Part shown: piece after piece, positions 7,438-14,205 of the stretch
Layout of the letters: every line of letters begins with the position of its first letter
How positions within the stretch are numbered: position 1 is the stretch's first letter
DNA from: Desulfovibrio sp. UBA6121
GTDB taxonomy: Bacteria > Desulfobacterota > Desulfovibrionia > Desulfovibrionales > Desulfovibrionaceae
Assembly (NCBI GenBank): GCA_002422505.1
Contig: DIVX01000131.1
Location: 1-16,694 of the forward strand
Reading direction: 5' to 3'
Length of the DNA: 16,694 bases
Position numbers and translations under genes: made by a program
Notes under the pieces: generated by a model
Database searches by the model: none
The model's input: only the letters and a program-made list of their open reading frames with translations
What the model was told of the DNA's origin: nothing

Positions 7438-7948
7438 GTTCCGCCTTTTTGAGGGCCAGGGGCAAACCCGCCACCACGAGGTACGCCTCGTGGGACAGGG
7501 CCGCCACGGCCTGGTTGAGCCGCCCGAGTTGTTTCAAGAACCGCCGGGCCTCGCTTGAGCCGGGCAGGGGCGAGAAGCCTATCTCGCAGGAAACAAGAAT
7601 GATGTTCGCTTTGCCGCAACGCCCAAGCGCTTCCAGCAGGGCGGGCACAAGCTCCGCGTTGGGCGCTTCCTGGCTACAGAGGTACAGCCAGAAGTCCAGG
7701 CTGTCCACCAGCACCGCCGCATATTCTTCTTTAGCCTCCAGCAGGACGCGTGGCAAGTCCCAGCCCACTTCCCGCACGGGCAGGGCCGGGTCGCGCCGCT
7801 CGCGGTGGTCCGCTATCTGGCTGCGGAAGGACAAGTCCTTGGCCTTGCCCGTGGCCAGAAACAGCCGCGGACCAGGGCAGGCCTCAAGCAGCTTCATGGC
7901 GTAGTCCGATTTGCCGGACTTGTTCCCGCCGAGGACGAAAGTGATCAC
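7415..7948 (-). CDS. cobU: Adenosylcobinamide kinase / adenosylcobinamide-phosphate guanylyltransferase
   Basis: A 177-residue protein matching CobU/CobP, which phosphorylates adenosylcobinamide and then transfers GMP to give adenosylcobinamide-GDP, the activated intermediate for nucleotide-loop assembly. The Walker A is GGNKSGKS (7-14). His48 in DHRERRD is in the position of the histidine that carries GMP in Salmonella CobU. Other family segments are VLVDSLDFWL (79-88) and VSCEIGFSPLPG (119-130) followed by LGRLNQAVAAL (141-151). The start is a GTG at 7948, chosen because it begins the family's first strand (ITFVLGG) and overlaps the stop of the upstream putative cbiR by four bases (GTGA). 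A longer in-frame opening to 8245 would bury that gene and has no family match. Cytoplasmic. Confidence 0.93.
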   Translation of the reverse strand: MITFVLGGNKSGKSDYAMKLLEACPGPRLFLATGKAKDLSFRSQIADHRERRDPALPVREVGWDLPRVLLEAKEEYAAVLVDSLDFWLYLCSQEAPNAELVPALLEALGRCGKANIILVSCEIGFSPLPGSSEARRFLKQLGRLNQAVAALSHEAYLVVAGLPLALKKAEHGRIQAD

Positions 7949-8766
7949 GCCGGGGCCTCCAGTTTTTGGCCCGCAGCCACGGCGGCGTGCAGGCAGTCCA
8001 GCGAATCGGCCAGGGCGTGCTGGTTGAACAGCTCCAGCACCACCACCCCGCCAGGGGCCAGCGTTTCCAGCAGGCGCGCCATGACCGCCCGGCCATGGGC
8101 GCTCAACTGCGAAAGCGAGGCATGCCGCGCGGGCTTCTGCGGGTCCGGGGCGTTCAGGTGCAGCATGCGCGTGCGGCGGCCAAGCCCCGGCAGGTCCAGA
8201 AAATCCTCTTGCCCGTGCACCAGCATGTGCCCCAAATCCAGGCACACGCCAAGGTCCAGGGCCTCAATCACCGGCCACAGGCGCGCCAAATCGCGCCCGG
8301 CGATGTTTTCCACCAGCAGGGCCTGGGGCTGCAGGCCCCCTGCGGCCAGCAGCCCCGCCAGCGCGGCCAGGGCCTGCGGCTCCCTGGGCGGGTGCAGCAC
8401 AAAAGCGCCAGGCGCAAGAAATGCAACTTTTTGCACCAGGCCAAGCACCGCCCGGGCCACGCCGTCCACGCCATACTCCGCGCCGCATTCTGAGCCGCAT
8501 TCTGAGCCGTCGTCCCACGGCAGGTCCAGGGGCAGGTGCACATGCCAGCTCACGGGCAGTTGCGCAAGCTCCGGGGGCAGGTCCGCCCCGGTGTAGGCCA
8601 GGCAGGCCTCGGTCTCAAAGAACGCCAGGGCGATTTCGTCAAAGCACGGGGCCAAGAAGGTGCAATTTTCCGCCACGGCGGCGGGCAAAACGCAGGAGGG
8701 CGCGGCAAGAGTCCACGGCAATTTCTGCGCGCCCCGCGCATTTGCAGGAGAAATCACGTCCGGCAC
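7945..8766 (-). CDS. cbiR: Putative cobamide-remodelling phosphodiesterase (CbiR-like), TIM-barrel AP endonuclease 2 superfamily
   Basis: A 273-residue protein with a sugar-phosphate isomerase/AP-endonuclease-2-like TIM barrel. Metal-site strands are visible: SWHVHLP (His75, His77), FVLHPP (His125), LLVENIAG (Glu153), LDLGH (Asp177, His180), LHLNAPD (His203) and VLELF (Glu245). It resembles CbiR, described in Akkermansia, which cuts the phosphoester holding the lower ligand of cobamides to give cobinamide phosphate. It is translationally coupled to cobU, which acts on exactly that product. The product call rests on fold plus context; another isomerase or nuclease of the superfamily remains possible. 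The GTG at 8766 is one base from AAAGGG, which is too close; the next in-frame GTG at 8757 has a 10-base spacing and may be the real start. Confidence 0.75.
   Translation of the reverse strand: MPDVISPANARGAQKLPWTLAAPSCVLPAAVAENCTFLAPCFDEIALAFFETEACLAYTGADLPPELAQLPVSWHVHLPLDLPWDDGSECGSECGAEYGVDGVARAVLGLVQKVAFLAPGAFVLHPPREPQALAALAGLLAAGGLQPQALLVENIAGRDLARLWPVIEALDLGVCLDLGHMLVHGQEDFLDLPGLGRRTRMLHLNAPDPQKPARHASLSQLSAHGRAVMARLLETLAPGGVVVLELFNQHALADSLDCLHAAVAAGQKLEAPA
8482..8509. repeat. 12-bp tandem repeat within putative cbiR
   Basis: About 2.3 exact copies of GCCGCATTCTGA. On the coding strand they give repeated Gly-Ser-Glu-Cys units at residues 88-95, followed by a diverged Gly-Ala-Glu-Tyr unit. 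The segment lies in a loop between barrel strands and looks like a local in-frame duplication. Confidence 0.85.
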
Positions 8767-8804
8767 GCCCTTTGCTCAATTTTCCGCAACCCCCGCGCAC
8801 CGCC

Positions 8805-8811
8805 AAGGAGG
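8805..8811 (+). promoter_or_regulatory. Strong Shine-Dalgarno for the 48-residue protein gene
   Basis: AAGGAGG lies 8 bases before the ATG at 8820, a near-perfect anti-16S match and spacing. It is the main reason for calling this short gene real. Confidence 0.8.
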
Positions 8812-8819
8812 CGGCCGCC

Positions 8820-8966
8820 ATGAACAGCCTGCGCGAACGCCTGCAACATCTGTTGAACCCCCTGCACCTGTATTGCCGCCTGCTGGACGCCGGCCTGGCC
8901 AAGCCCACGGCCCGGCGCATGAGCCGCGCCTACGAGCGCGCCCTGTACCGCCGCCTGCTGGCCTGA
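8820..8966 (+). CDS. Small basic protein of unknown function (48 aa)
   Basis: I do not recognise a named family. The protein starts MNSLRERLQHLLNPLHLYCR and continues through an Arg-rich second half (ARRMSRAYERALYRRLL). It is strongly basic, predicted largely helical, has a single Cys and no signal peptide or membrane segment. It is divergent from the putative cbiR, with 53 bases between the two starts. A perfect 8-bp hairpin follows the stop, so it may be a separately transcribed unit. The ribosome-binding site and codon-like composition support expression; a nucleic-acid-binding or regulatory role is a guess only. Confidence 0.65.
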   Translation: MNSLRERLQHLLNPLHLYCRLLDAGLAKPTARRMSRAYERALYRRLLA

Positions 8967-8976
8967 GGCCGACCCC

Positions 8977-8995
8977 GGAAGGGCCATGCCCTTCC
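8977..8995 (+). terminator. Hairpin after the small gene, possible weak terminator
   Basis: GGAAGGGC / GCCCTTCC form a perfect 8-bp stem with a 3-base loop, 10 bases after the stop at 8966. The next bases (ATACA) have no U-run, so it may act as an mRNA 3'-end stabiliser or attenuator rather than a full intrinsic terminator. Confidence 0.4.
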
Positions 8996-9090
8996 ATACA
9001 ACGGGGCCACGCCGGGCGCAATGCATACTCCTTGCCCTGCCCCGCCCCGCGCGCTAGGCTGGCGCATCCCCACCCGGCAGGAGCCCTGAA

Positions 9091-9675
9091 ATGACCGCGC
9101 ACGCCCCCATCGCCTTGGCCCTCATCGACATGCAGAACGACTTTGTTGCGCCCGGAGCGCCCGCCTGCGTGGCCGGAGCCGCCGCCACCCTGCCCGCCCT
9201 GCGCAGCCTGCTCGGCCTGGCGCGCGCCCAGGGCTGGGCCGTTGTCCATATAACGCGCGAGCACAGGCCGGATGGCAGCGACGTGGAGCTCTTCCGCCGC
9301 CGGGCCTTCCAGAACGGCCAGGGCATTTGCGTGGCCGGAACCCCAGGGGCGGACATTGTGCCCGAACTGACCCCTCTGCCCGGCGAATACCGCCTGCACA
9401 AGCGCCGCTTCAGCGCCTTTCTGTTCACGGAGTTCGACGCCCTGCTGCGCCGCCTGGGCGTTTGCACCCTGGTGCTTGGCGGCACGCAGTACCCCAACTG
9501 CATCCGCGCCACCGCCGTAGACGCCATGGCCCGCGACTACCACACCGTCGTCGTCACCGACGCCTGCTCGGCCCAGAGCGCCGAGGTGGCGGCGCACAAC
9601 GTCTTCGACCTCTCGAACATGGGCATTTGCTGCGTGGAGCTTGCGAACCTGCCCGAACTCTTGTCCGCCCGCTGA
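9091..9675 (+). CDS. Isochorismatase-family cysteine hydrolase
   Basis: A 194-residue protein of normal family length. The catalytic triad is visible: Asp13 in LIDMQNDF, Lys104 in HKRRFSAF and Cys137 in GGTQYPNCIRATA. The pattern LVLGGTQYPNCIRATAVDAM corresponds to the conserved cis-peptide and nucleophile region. Family members hydrolyse amides or vinyl ethers (nicotinamidase, ureidoacrylate, isochorismate, N-carbamoylsarcosine); the PN-C motif in place of TNVC does not identify the substrate. The N-terminus lacks a signal peptide, so it is cytoplasmic. AGGAG lies a short distance before the ATG. It stands alone between the small gene and uup, so context gives no pathway. Confidence 0.92.
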   Translation: MTAHAPIALALIDMQNDFVAPGAPACVAGAAATLPALRSLLGLARAQGWAVVHITREHRPDGSDVELFRRRAFQNGQGICVAGTPGADIVPELTPLPGEYRLHKRRFSAFLFTEFDALLRRLGVCTLVLGGTQYPNCIRATAVDAMARDYHTVVVTDACSAQSAEVAAHNVFDLSNMGICCVELANLPELLSAR

Positions 9676-9791
9676 TTCGCCCTGTTTTCAGCCAATTATC
9701 GTCCATTTCCGGTCCATTTCGCCCTGCGTTTCCGGGCAGCGCGCATGCGCCCCGCTTGACCGTTTGCGCGCCACGGCATACGAAGCCCGGC

Positions 9792-11729
9792 ATGGCACTT
9801 ATCAGCGTAAACAACCTGTCCATGAGTTTCGGCGGCCCCAAGCTGCTCGACGGCGTTTCCTTCCAGATTGAGCCCGGGCAGCGCGTCTGCCTTGTGGGCC
9901 GCAACGGCGAAGGCAAGTCCACCCTCCTGCGCCTCATCTCCGGCGATTTGACCCCCGACAGCGGCGACATCGCCCGCGCCGTGGGGCTCAAGGTGGCGCG
10001 GCTGTCGCAAAAGGTGCCCGAGGTGCTGACCGGCACGGTCTATGAAGTGGTGACCCAAGGCCTGGGCGAACTGGGCGAGCACATAGCCCGGCACCACCGC
10101 GCGTTATCGAGCGGCGACGCCGAAGCCCTCACCGAGGCGCAGATCGCCCTTTCCGACCTGGGCGGCTGGGAAGCCCTGGCCGACGTGGACACCGCCGTGA
10201 CCCGCCTGGCCCTGAACCCGGACCAGCGCTTCGAGGATCTTTCCGGCGGGCTGAAGCGCCGCGCCCTGCTGGCCCGCGCCCTGGTGGGCGAACCCGACGT
10301 GCTGCTGCTGGACGAGCCCACCAACCACCTGGACATCGATTCCATCGCCTGGCTGGAGGATTTCATCCTGCGCCACGTGAAGACCCTGGTCTTCATCACC
10401 CACGACCGCATGTTCCTGCGGCGCATCGCCACGCGCATCATCGAGCTGGACCGGGGCAAGCTGGCCGACTGGACCTGCGACTACGACACGTTCATGGAGC
10501 GCAAGGAGGCCCTGCTGGCCTCTGAGGAAAAGGGCTGGGCCGAGTTCGACAAGAAGCTGGCGCGCGAGGAAGTTTGGGTGCGCCAGGGCATAAAGGCCCG
10601 CCGCACCCGCAACGAGGGCCGCGTGCGCGAGCTCAAGAAGCTGCGCGAGGAACGCGCCAAGCGGCGCGAACGCTCCGGCAACGCCACCATCATCGTGCAG
10701 GAGGCCGAACGCTCCGGCCGCCTCGTCATCGAGGCCGCAAAGATATCGCACACCTGGCCGGGCAGCGAAGTTCCCGTGTTCCAGGACCTCAACCTGACCA
10801 TCATGCGCGGCGACAAGCTCGGGCTCATCGGCCCCAACGGCGCAGGCAAAACCACCCTCATGCAGGTGCTGCTGGGCCGCATGAAGCCCAGCCAGGGCAC
10901 CGTGCGCCTGGGCACCAACCTCGAAGTGGCCTACTTCGACCAGCACCGCGAGGAGCTTGATCCCAACAAAAGCGTGCGCGAAAGCGTGGCCGAGGGCTCG
11001 GACCAGGTGACCATAGGCGGGCACACGCGCCACGTCATGGGCTACTTGAAGGACTTCCTCTTCTCCTCCGAGCGGGCCAACAGCCCCGTGCGCGTGCTTT
11101 CCGGCGGGGAGCGCAACCGCCTGCTGCTGGCGCGGCTGTTCACCCGGCCCTGCAATGTCCTGGTCATGGACGAACCCACCAACGACCTGGACGCCGAAAC
11201 CCTGGATCTGCTTGAGGACCGCCTGGTGGAATACCCCGGCACCCTCATCATCGTCAGCCACGACCGCGCCTTTCTGAACAACGTGGTCACCAGCACCCTG
11301 GCCTTTGAAGGCGACGGCGTGGTGCGCGAATACGTGGGCGGCTTTGACGACTGGCTGCGCCAGCGCCCCCAGCCCACGGACGAACCCGCCGCCAAGGCCA
11401 AGCCCGCCCTGGTGCAGCAGCCCGCGCCCGCCGCCAACGCGGCCAACAAACCGCGCAAGCTGAGCTTCAAGGAACAGCGCGAGCTGCAAAGCCTGGACGA
11501 AGAGCTGGCCGCCTTCCCCGCGCGCATTGAAACCCTGGAACAAAGCATCGCCAAGTCCACGGAATATCTTGCCAACCCGGAGCTATACAAGAAGGCCCCC
11601 AAGGTCTTCACCGCCGCACGCAACGAACTGGCCGAGCAGGAAGCCGAGCTTGAACAGGCCTTTGCCCGCTGGGAGGCCGCCGAGGCGCGCGCCCAGGAAC
11701 TGCGCGGCGAGGCGAAAAAGGAAGAATAA
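9792..11729 (+). CDS. uup: ABC-F family ATPase, Uup type
   Basis: A 645-residue soluble protein with two ABC domains and no membrane segments. Domain 1: Walker A GRNGEGKST (36-44), signature LSGG (150-153), Walker B with DEPTNHLD (174-181). Domain 2: Walker A GPNGAGKTT (347-355), signature LSGGE (436-440), DEPTNDLD (460-467). Between them, about 235-305, is a charged helical linker typical of ABC-F proteins that enter the ribosomal E site. The C-terminal 555-640 region is the charged coiled coil characteristic of Uup, which binds DNA in E. coli and affects transposon precise excision; a translation-factor role is also described for the family. The ATG at 9792 begins the canonical first strand, and an upstream extension has no match. 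No strong ribosome-binding site is seen. It appears monocistronic, ending at a strong terminator. Confidence 0.95.
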   Translation: MALISVNNLSMSFGGPKLLDGVSFQIEPGQRVCLVGRNGEGKSTLLRLISGDLTPDSGDIARAVGLKVARLSQKVPEVLTGTVYEVVTQGLGELGEHIARHHRALSSGDAEALTEAQIALSDLGGWEALADVDTAVTRLALNPDQRFEDLSGGLKRRALLARALVGEPDVLLLDEPTNHLDIDSIAWLEDFILRHVKTLVFITHDRMFLRRIATRIIELDRGKLADWTCDYDTFMERKEALLASEEKGWAEFDKKLAREEVWVRQGIKARRTRNEGRVRELKKLREERAKRRERSGNATIIVQEAERSGRLVIEAAKISHTWPGSEVPVFQDLNLTIMRGDKLGLIGPNGAGKTTLMQVLLGRMKPSQGTVRLGTNLEVAYFDQHREELDPNKSVRESVAEGSDQVTIGGHTRHVMGYLKDFLFSSERANSPVRVLSGGERNRLLLARLFTRPCNVLVMDEPTNDLDAETLDLLEDRLVEYPGTLIIVSHDRAFLNNVVTSTLAFEGDGVVREYVGGFDDWLRQRPQPTDEPAAKAKPALVQQPAPAANAANKPRKLSFKEQRELQSLDEELAAFPARIETLEQSIAKSTEYLANPELYKKAPKVFTAARNELAEQEAELEQAFARWEAAEARAQELRGEAKKEE

Positions 11730-11813
11730 GCGCAAAACGGCTCGCGCCTGCAACGCGATCAGCGCTGCCCCCGACCGAGGGCCCCCAACCCCCTCGAACT
11801 CCCCTCAGGACAC

Positions 11814-11863
11814 AAATCAGGGCCTTGGACCGAGCGTTTGCCCGTTCCAAGGCCCTGATTTTT
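11814..11863 (+). terminator. Intrinsic terminator downstream of uup
   Basis: A perfect 16-bp stem (11814-11829 with 11846-11861) encloses a 16-base loop and runs into a five-T tract at 11859-11863. It lies 84 bases after the uup stop. It is the clearest terminator in the window and separates uup from the right-hand operon. The A-rich start of the left arm could allow weak function on the other strand as well. Confidence 0.9.
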
Positions 11864-11976
11864 GCGGCGCCCTCAAAAGAGCAGCCCCCCCGCCTTGCAC
11901 GGCAGCCCGGAACATGACCGCTTCCTGCCCGGTCGCTCGCGCCTCCTCCCCGTCTCCACCCTCCTGCCCGGATCTT

Positions 11977-12054
11977 TGCCTCACCTGTGCGCCAGAGCAC
12001 GGCGAGAAACTCCGCCTCCGAACCTGCCCCCGCCCCGCCGCCGGAAACACCCGC
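11977..12054 (+). repeat. Dispersed direct repeat, copy A (upstream of the operon)
   Basis: The core at 11989-12016 matches 16623-16650 at 27 of 28 bases, and the right end at 12036-12054 matches 16676-16694 at all 19 bases. A common TGCCTCACC begins both copies. Insertions or deletions separate the blocks. This copy lies 78 bases before the first gene of the operon. Confidence 0.85.
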
Positions 12055-12119
12055 GCCGGGGCTGGCGTGGCGCTGGCGAGGGGTTGCGGTGCCACAACAA
12101 AAAAGCTACATATGTCCTT

Positions 12120-12124
12120 TGGAG
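12120..12124 (+). promoter_or_regulatory. Shine-Dalgarno fixing the start of the small operon-leader gene
   Basis: GGAGG lies 8 bases before the ATG at 12133. It falls inside any frame begun at the upstream ATG (12112), which therefore is unlikely to be the start. Confidence 0.75.
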
Positions 12125-12132
12125 GATGCTTC

Positions 12133-12444
12133 ATGCGCAAGTCCTTGGACCGTACCGTCAGAGACACACGCTTGGTGCGCTCGCGGACCCTCAGCTTCGG
12201 CTGCGATGTGCTCTCCTGGGTCGAAGGGGGCATGGCCGGGGAGCTGTTGCCCGGTGGCGGCCCGCATCTGGTGGAGTTCTACCTGCCCCCAGACCAGGAG
12301 GACTTTCTGCAAAAACGGCTGGAGCAGTTCAAGAGCAAGAATCGCAACATGACCCTGCGGAAAATGGCTGAATACCTCGGGCCCAAATATCTTCTGAACA
12401 AGACCCGGCGCCCCGCACAGGCAGGACAGGAACCCCCACGATGA
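12133..12444 (+). CDS. Small basic protein of unknown function leading the operon (103 aa)
   Basis: I do not recognise a family. The protein starts MRKSLDRTVRDTRLVRSRTL, has a central segment with likely beta strands (HLVEFYLPP, 45-53), then a charged helical region (DQEDFLQKRLEQFKSKNRN) and a proline-rich basic tail. It has one Cys (Cys24) and no signal peptide or transmembrane segment. The stop overlaps the radical SAM start by four bases (ATGA), so the two are translationally coupled and probably act together. It could be a regulator, a carrier or recognition subunit, or less likely a peptide substrate for the radical SAM enzyme. None of these roles is shown by the sequence. Confidence 0.75.
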   Translation: MRKSLDRTVRDTRLVRSRTLSFGCDVLSWVEGGMAGELLPGGGPHLVEFYLPPDQEDFLQKRLEQFKSKNRNMTLRKMAEYLGPKYLLNKTRRPAQAGQEPPR

Positions 12445-13427
12445 CCAGCCCCCATACCAATCCCTTCGACCCGTACTACCGGGCCATCAACACCATCGCC
12501 CCGGCGGACAAGATGCAGGACCTTGGCGAGTTCCCGCGCATCCTTGATGTAGAGCTCACCAACACCTGCAATTTCCACTGCCTCATGTGCCCGGTGGGCA
12601 CCAACGTGCAGGTCCGCAAAAAGGGCGTCATGAGCGAGGAAGTGTTCGCCAGCGTGCTGGACCAGGCCGCGCAGCACGCCACCCCCCTGCGCTTCATCCT
12701 CTGGGGCGAACCCACCCTGCACCCCAGGTGGCTGGACTGGATGGAGACCGCCGTGAAGCGCGGCCTGCTGGTGCACTTCAACACCAACGGCAGCCGCATC
12801 TCCGAGGCCGATATGCGCCGCCTGGTGGACGTGGGCGTCCAGTCCATGAAGTTCTCGTTCCAGGGCGTAGACGCTAAAAGCTACCACGAGATGCGCAACA
12901 CGGACTACTTCGAGGAACTCATGGCCAAGGTGCGGCAGCTCTACGACATCCGCGGCGCGGCGCCCTACCCGTTCATCCACGTCTCCACCACCATCACCTA
13001 CGAGGGCCCCGAACTCGTGGCCTCCTTCCGCGAACGTGTTTCCCGCTTCACGGACAAAGTCACCGTGGGCCGCACGGAGCTGGAACGCTTCGACATCTCC
13101 AAGGCCAAGCTCTCCGAGGCCGAGCGCGCGGCCCTGCGCCACATGAAGGGCGAAGAGCAACTGGTGCGCAAGCACCCGAAGTGTCCAGAGATCTTCGACA
13201 AACTCTCCGTGTACTGGGACGGCCGCGTTTCTGCCTGCTGCCGCGACTTCGACGGGGTCATGGTCGTGGGCGACGTGCGCAAAACGCCTCTCAAGGAAAT
13301 TTGGAAGGCGGAGAAGCTGGCCTTTTTCCGCGAGCATCTGGTCAAGGGCGAGTACGACCGCTTCGAACTGTGCAAAGTGTGCTGGGATTACCACGGCCTG
13401 CAAACGCCCGGCCTGCAGGGTTTGTAG
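12441..13427 (+). CDS. Radical SAM protein with SPASM-like C-terminal domain
   Basis: A 328-residue enzyme. CNFHCLMC (43-50) is the CxxxCxxC motif, Cys43/47/50 binding the [4Fe-4S] cluster that cleaves S-adenosylmethionine. WGEPTLHP (88-95) is the GxP/GGE-like SAM-binding element, and FNTNGS (113-118) the next strand. The C-terminal half has cysteines 248, 266, 267, 311 and 314 around YWDGRVSACCRDF (258-270) and CKVCWDY, a SPASM-like arrangement that would hold at least one auxiliary cluster. SPASM enzymes modify peptides, proteins, sugars and other substrates; the neighbours (two methyltransferases and a transferase) point to a glycan or small-molecule pathway, but this is inference. The ATG at 12441 overlaps the preceding stop. 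Confidence 0.9.
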   Translation: MTSPHTNPFDPYYRAINTIAPADKMQDLGEFPRILDVELTNTCNFHCLMCPVGTNVQVRKKGVMSEEVFASVLDQAAQHATPLRFILWGEPTLHPRWLDWMETAVKRGLLVHFNTNGSRISEADMRRLVDVGVQSMKFSFQGVDAKSYHEMRNTDYFEELMAKVRQLYDIRGAAPYPFIHVSTTITYEGPELVASFRERVSRFTDKVTVGRTELERFDISKAKLSEAERAALRHMKGEEQLVRKHPKCPEIFDKLSVYWDGRVSACCRDFDGVMVVGDVRKTPLKEIWKAEKLAFFREHLVKGEYDRFELCKVCWDYHGLQTPGLQGL

Positions 13428-13435
13428 GAGCGGCC

Positions 13436-14176
13436 ATGAGCGACGCACAGAAGCGGCCGGAACACGACCAGCCGGAAACCAGCCAAGCCAGCCGCGACTA
13501 TCTCAAGGTGGTGTACGAGGAAGGCCAGCGCCCCAAGAGCGGCTATCCGGACCACTTGGCCGGACGGCTCATGGCCCTTGCGGGGCTCAAGCCCGGCATG
13601 CGCCTTCTGGACGCGGGGTGCGGCCGGGGCGAGATGTTGGCGGCCTTCGCCCGGCGCGGGCTCGTCTGCGAGGGCCTCGACCTCGCCGAGGGCGCCAGTT
13701 GCGAGCATCCAGGGGTGGTGGTGCGCCAGGCGGACATCTTCGGCGCGACCTGGCCCTGCGAAAGCGCCAGCTTCGACGCCGTGTTCCTGAAAAGCGTTCT
13801 GGAGCACGTCATGGACCCCACCGTACTGCTGGCCGAATGCGCCCGGGCCCTGCGTGCGGGAGGCGCGCTCATCGTGCTCACGCCGGACTTTGCGTCCAAT
13901 GTGCCCGTGTTCTACGAAGACCCCACCCACGTGCACCCCTACGTGCCCAAGTCCTTGCGAGACCTCTTCGTCATGCACGGCTTCACCCAGGCCCAGGCCG
14001 AGCTCTTCTGCCACCACGAGGCCATCTGGGAAGGCGGGCTCGTGAAGATCTTCGCCGACCTGTGCTGGCGCACCCTCTCCACTCCTGCCGCCCGCGCCCT
14101 GGCCAAGGCCACGGGCCTGAAACTCATCCGCTGGGCTGTGGAGCGGCAGGCGCTGGGCATCTGCCGCAAGGGCTAA
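13436..14176 (+). CDS. Class I SAM-dependent methyltransferase
   Basis: A 246-residue Rossmann-fold methyltransferase of the Methyltransf_11/23 type. Motif I is LLDAGCGRGEM (57-67), the acidic ribose contact is Asp82 in EGLDL, and motif IV/post-motif is DAVFLKSVLEHVMDP (114-128). DPTHVHPYVPKSLRDLF (162-178) is a pattern common in methyltransferases of polysaccharide and lipid loci. No zinc-binding or membrane segment. I chose the ATG at 13436 because TAGGAG lies just upstream and the radical SAM stop is 8 bases before it; the longer in-frame opening runs back through the radical SAM gene in another frame. Substrate unknown. Confidence 0.9.
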   Translation: MSDAQKRPEHDQPETSQASRDYLKVVYEEGQRPKSGYPDHLAGRLMALAGLKPGMRLLDAGCGRGEMLAAFARRGLVCEGLDLAEGASCEHPGVVVRQADIFGATWPCESASFDAVFLKSVLEHVMDPTVLLAECARALRAGGALIVLTPDFASNVPVFYEDPTHVHPYVPKSLRDLFVMHGFTQAQAELFCHHEAIWEGGLVKIFADLCWRTLSTPAARALAKATGLKLIRWAVERQALGICRKG

Positions 14177-14205
14177 TCCTCCATTTTTTTAAGGACGCAA
14201 CAACC

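Larger units (their letters stand above)
11730..12132 (+). other. Non-coding leader region before the five-gene operon
   Basis: 403 bases without a convincing gene. It holds the uup terminator (11814-11863), then a C-rich stretch, then repeat copy A (about 11977-12054), then an A-rich patch (12096-12104) just ahead of the operon's ribosome-binding site. A weak promoter-like pair, TTGCGG at 12084-12089 and TACATA at 12107-12112 with 17-base spacing, would start transcription almost at the Shine-Dalgarno, so I do not call it. The real promoter could lie within or just downstream of repeat A. Confidence 0.5.

Noticed and set aside
10104..11543. Minus-strand open frame of 479 codons inside uup
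   Set aside because: It is the antisense of conserved ABC-F motifs, and its content of His, Gly, Val and Gln repeats reflects the complementary codon use.
12075..12090. Sigma-54-like promoter upstream of the five-gene operon (TGGCGAG...TTGCG)
   Set aside because: Again the spacing is 9 instead of 10 bases, so it is unlikely to bind sigma-54.
14184..14190. T-run between the two methyltransferase genes as a terminator
   Set aside because: No stem-loop precedes it, and the downstream gene has its own ribosome-binding site within the same unit.
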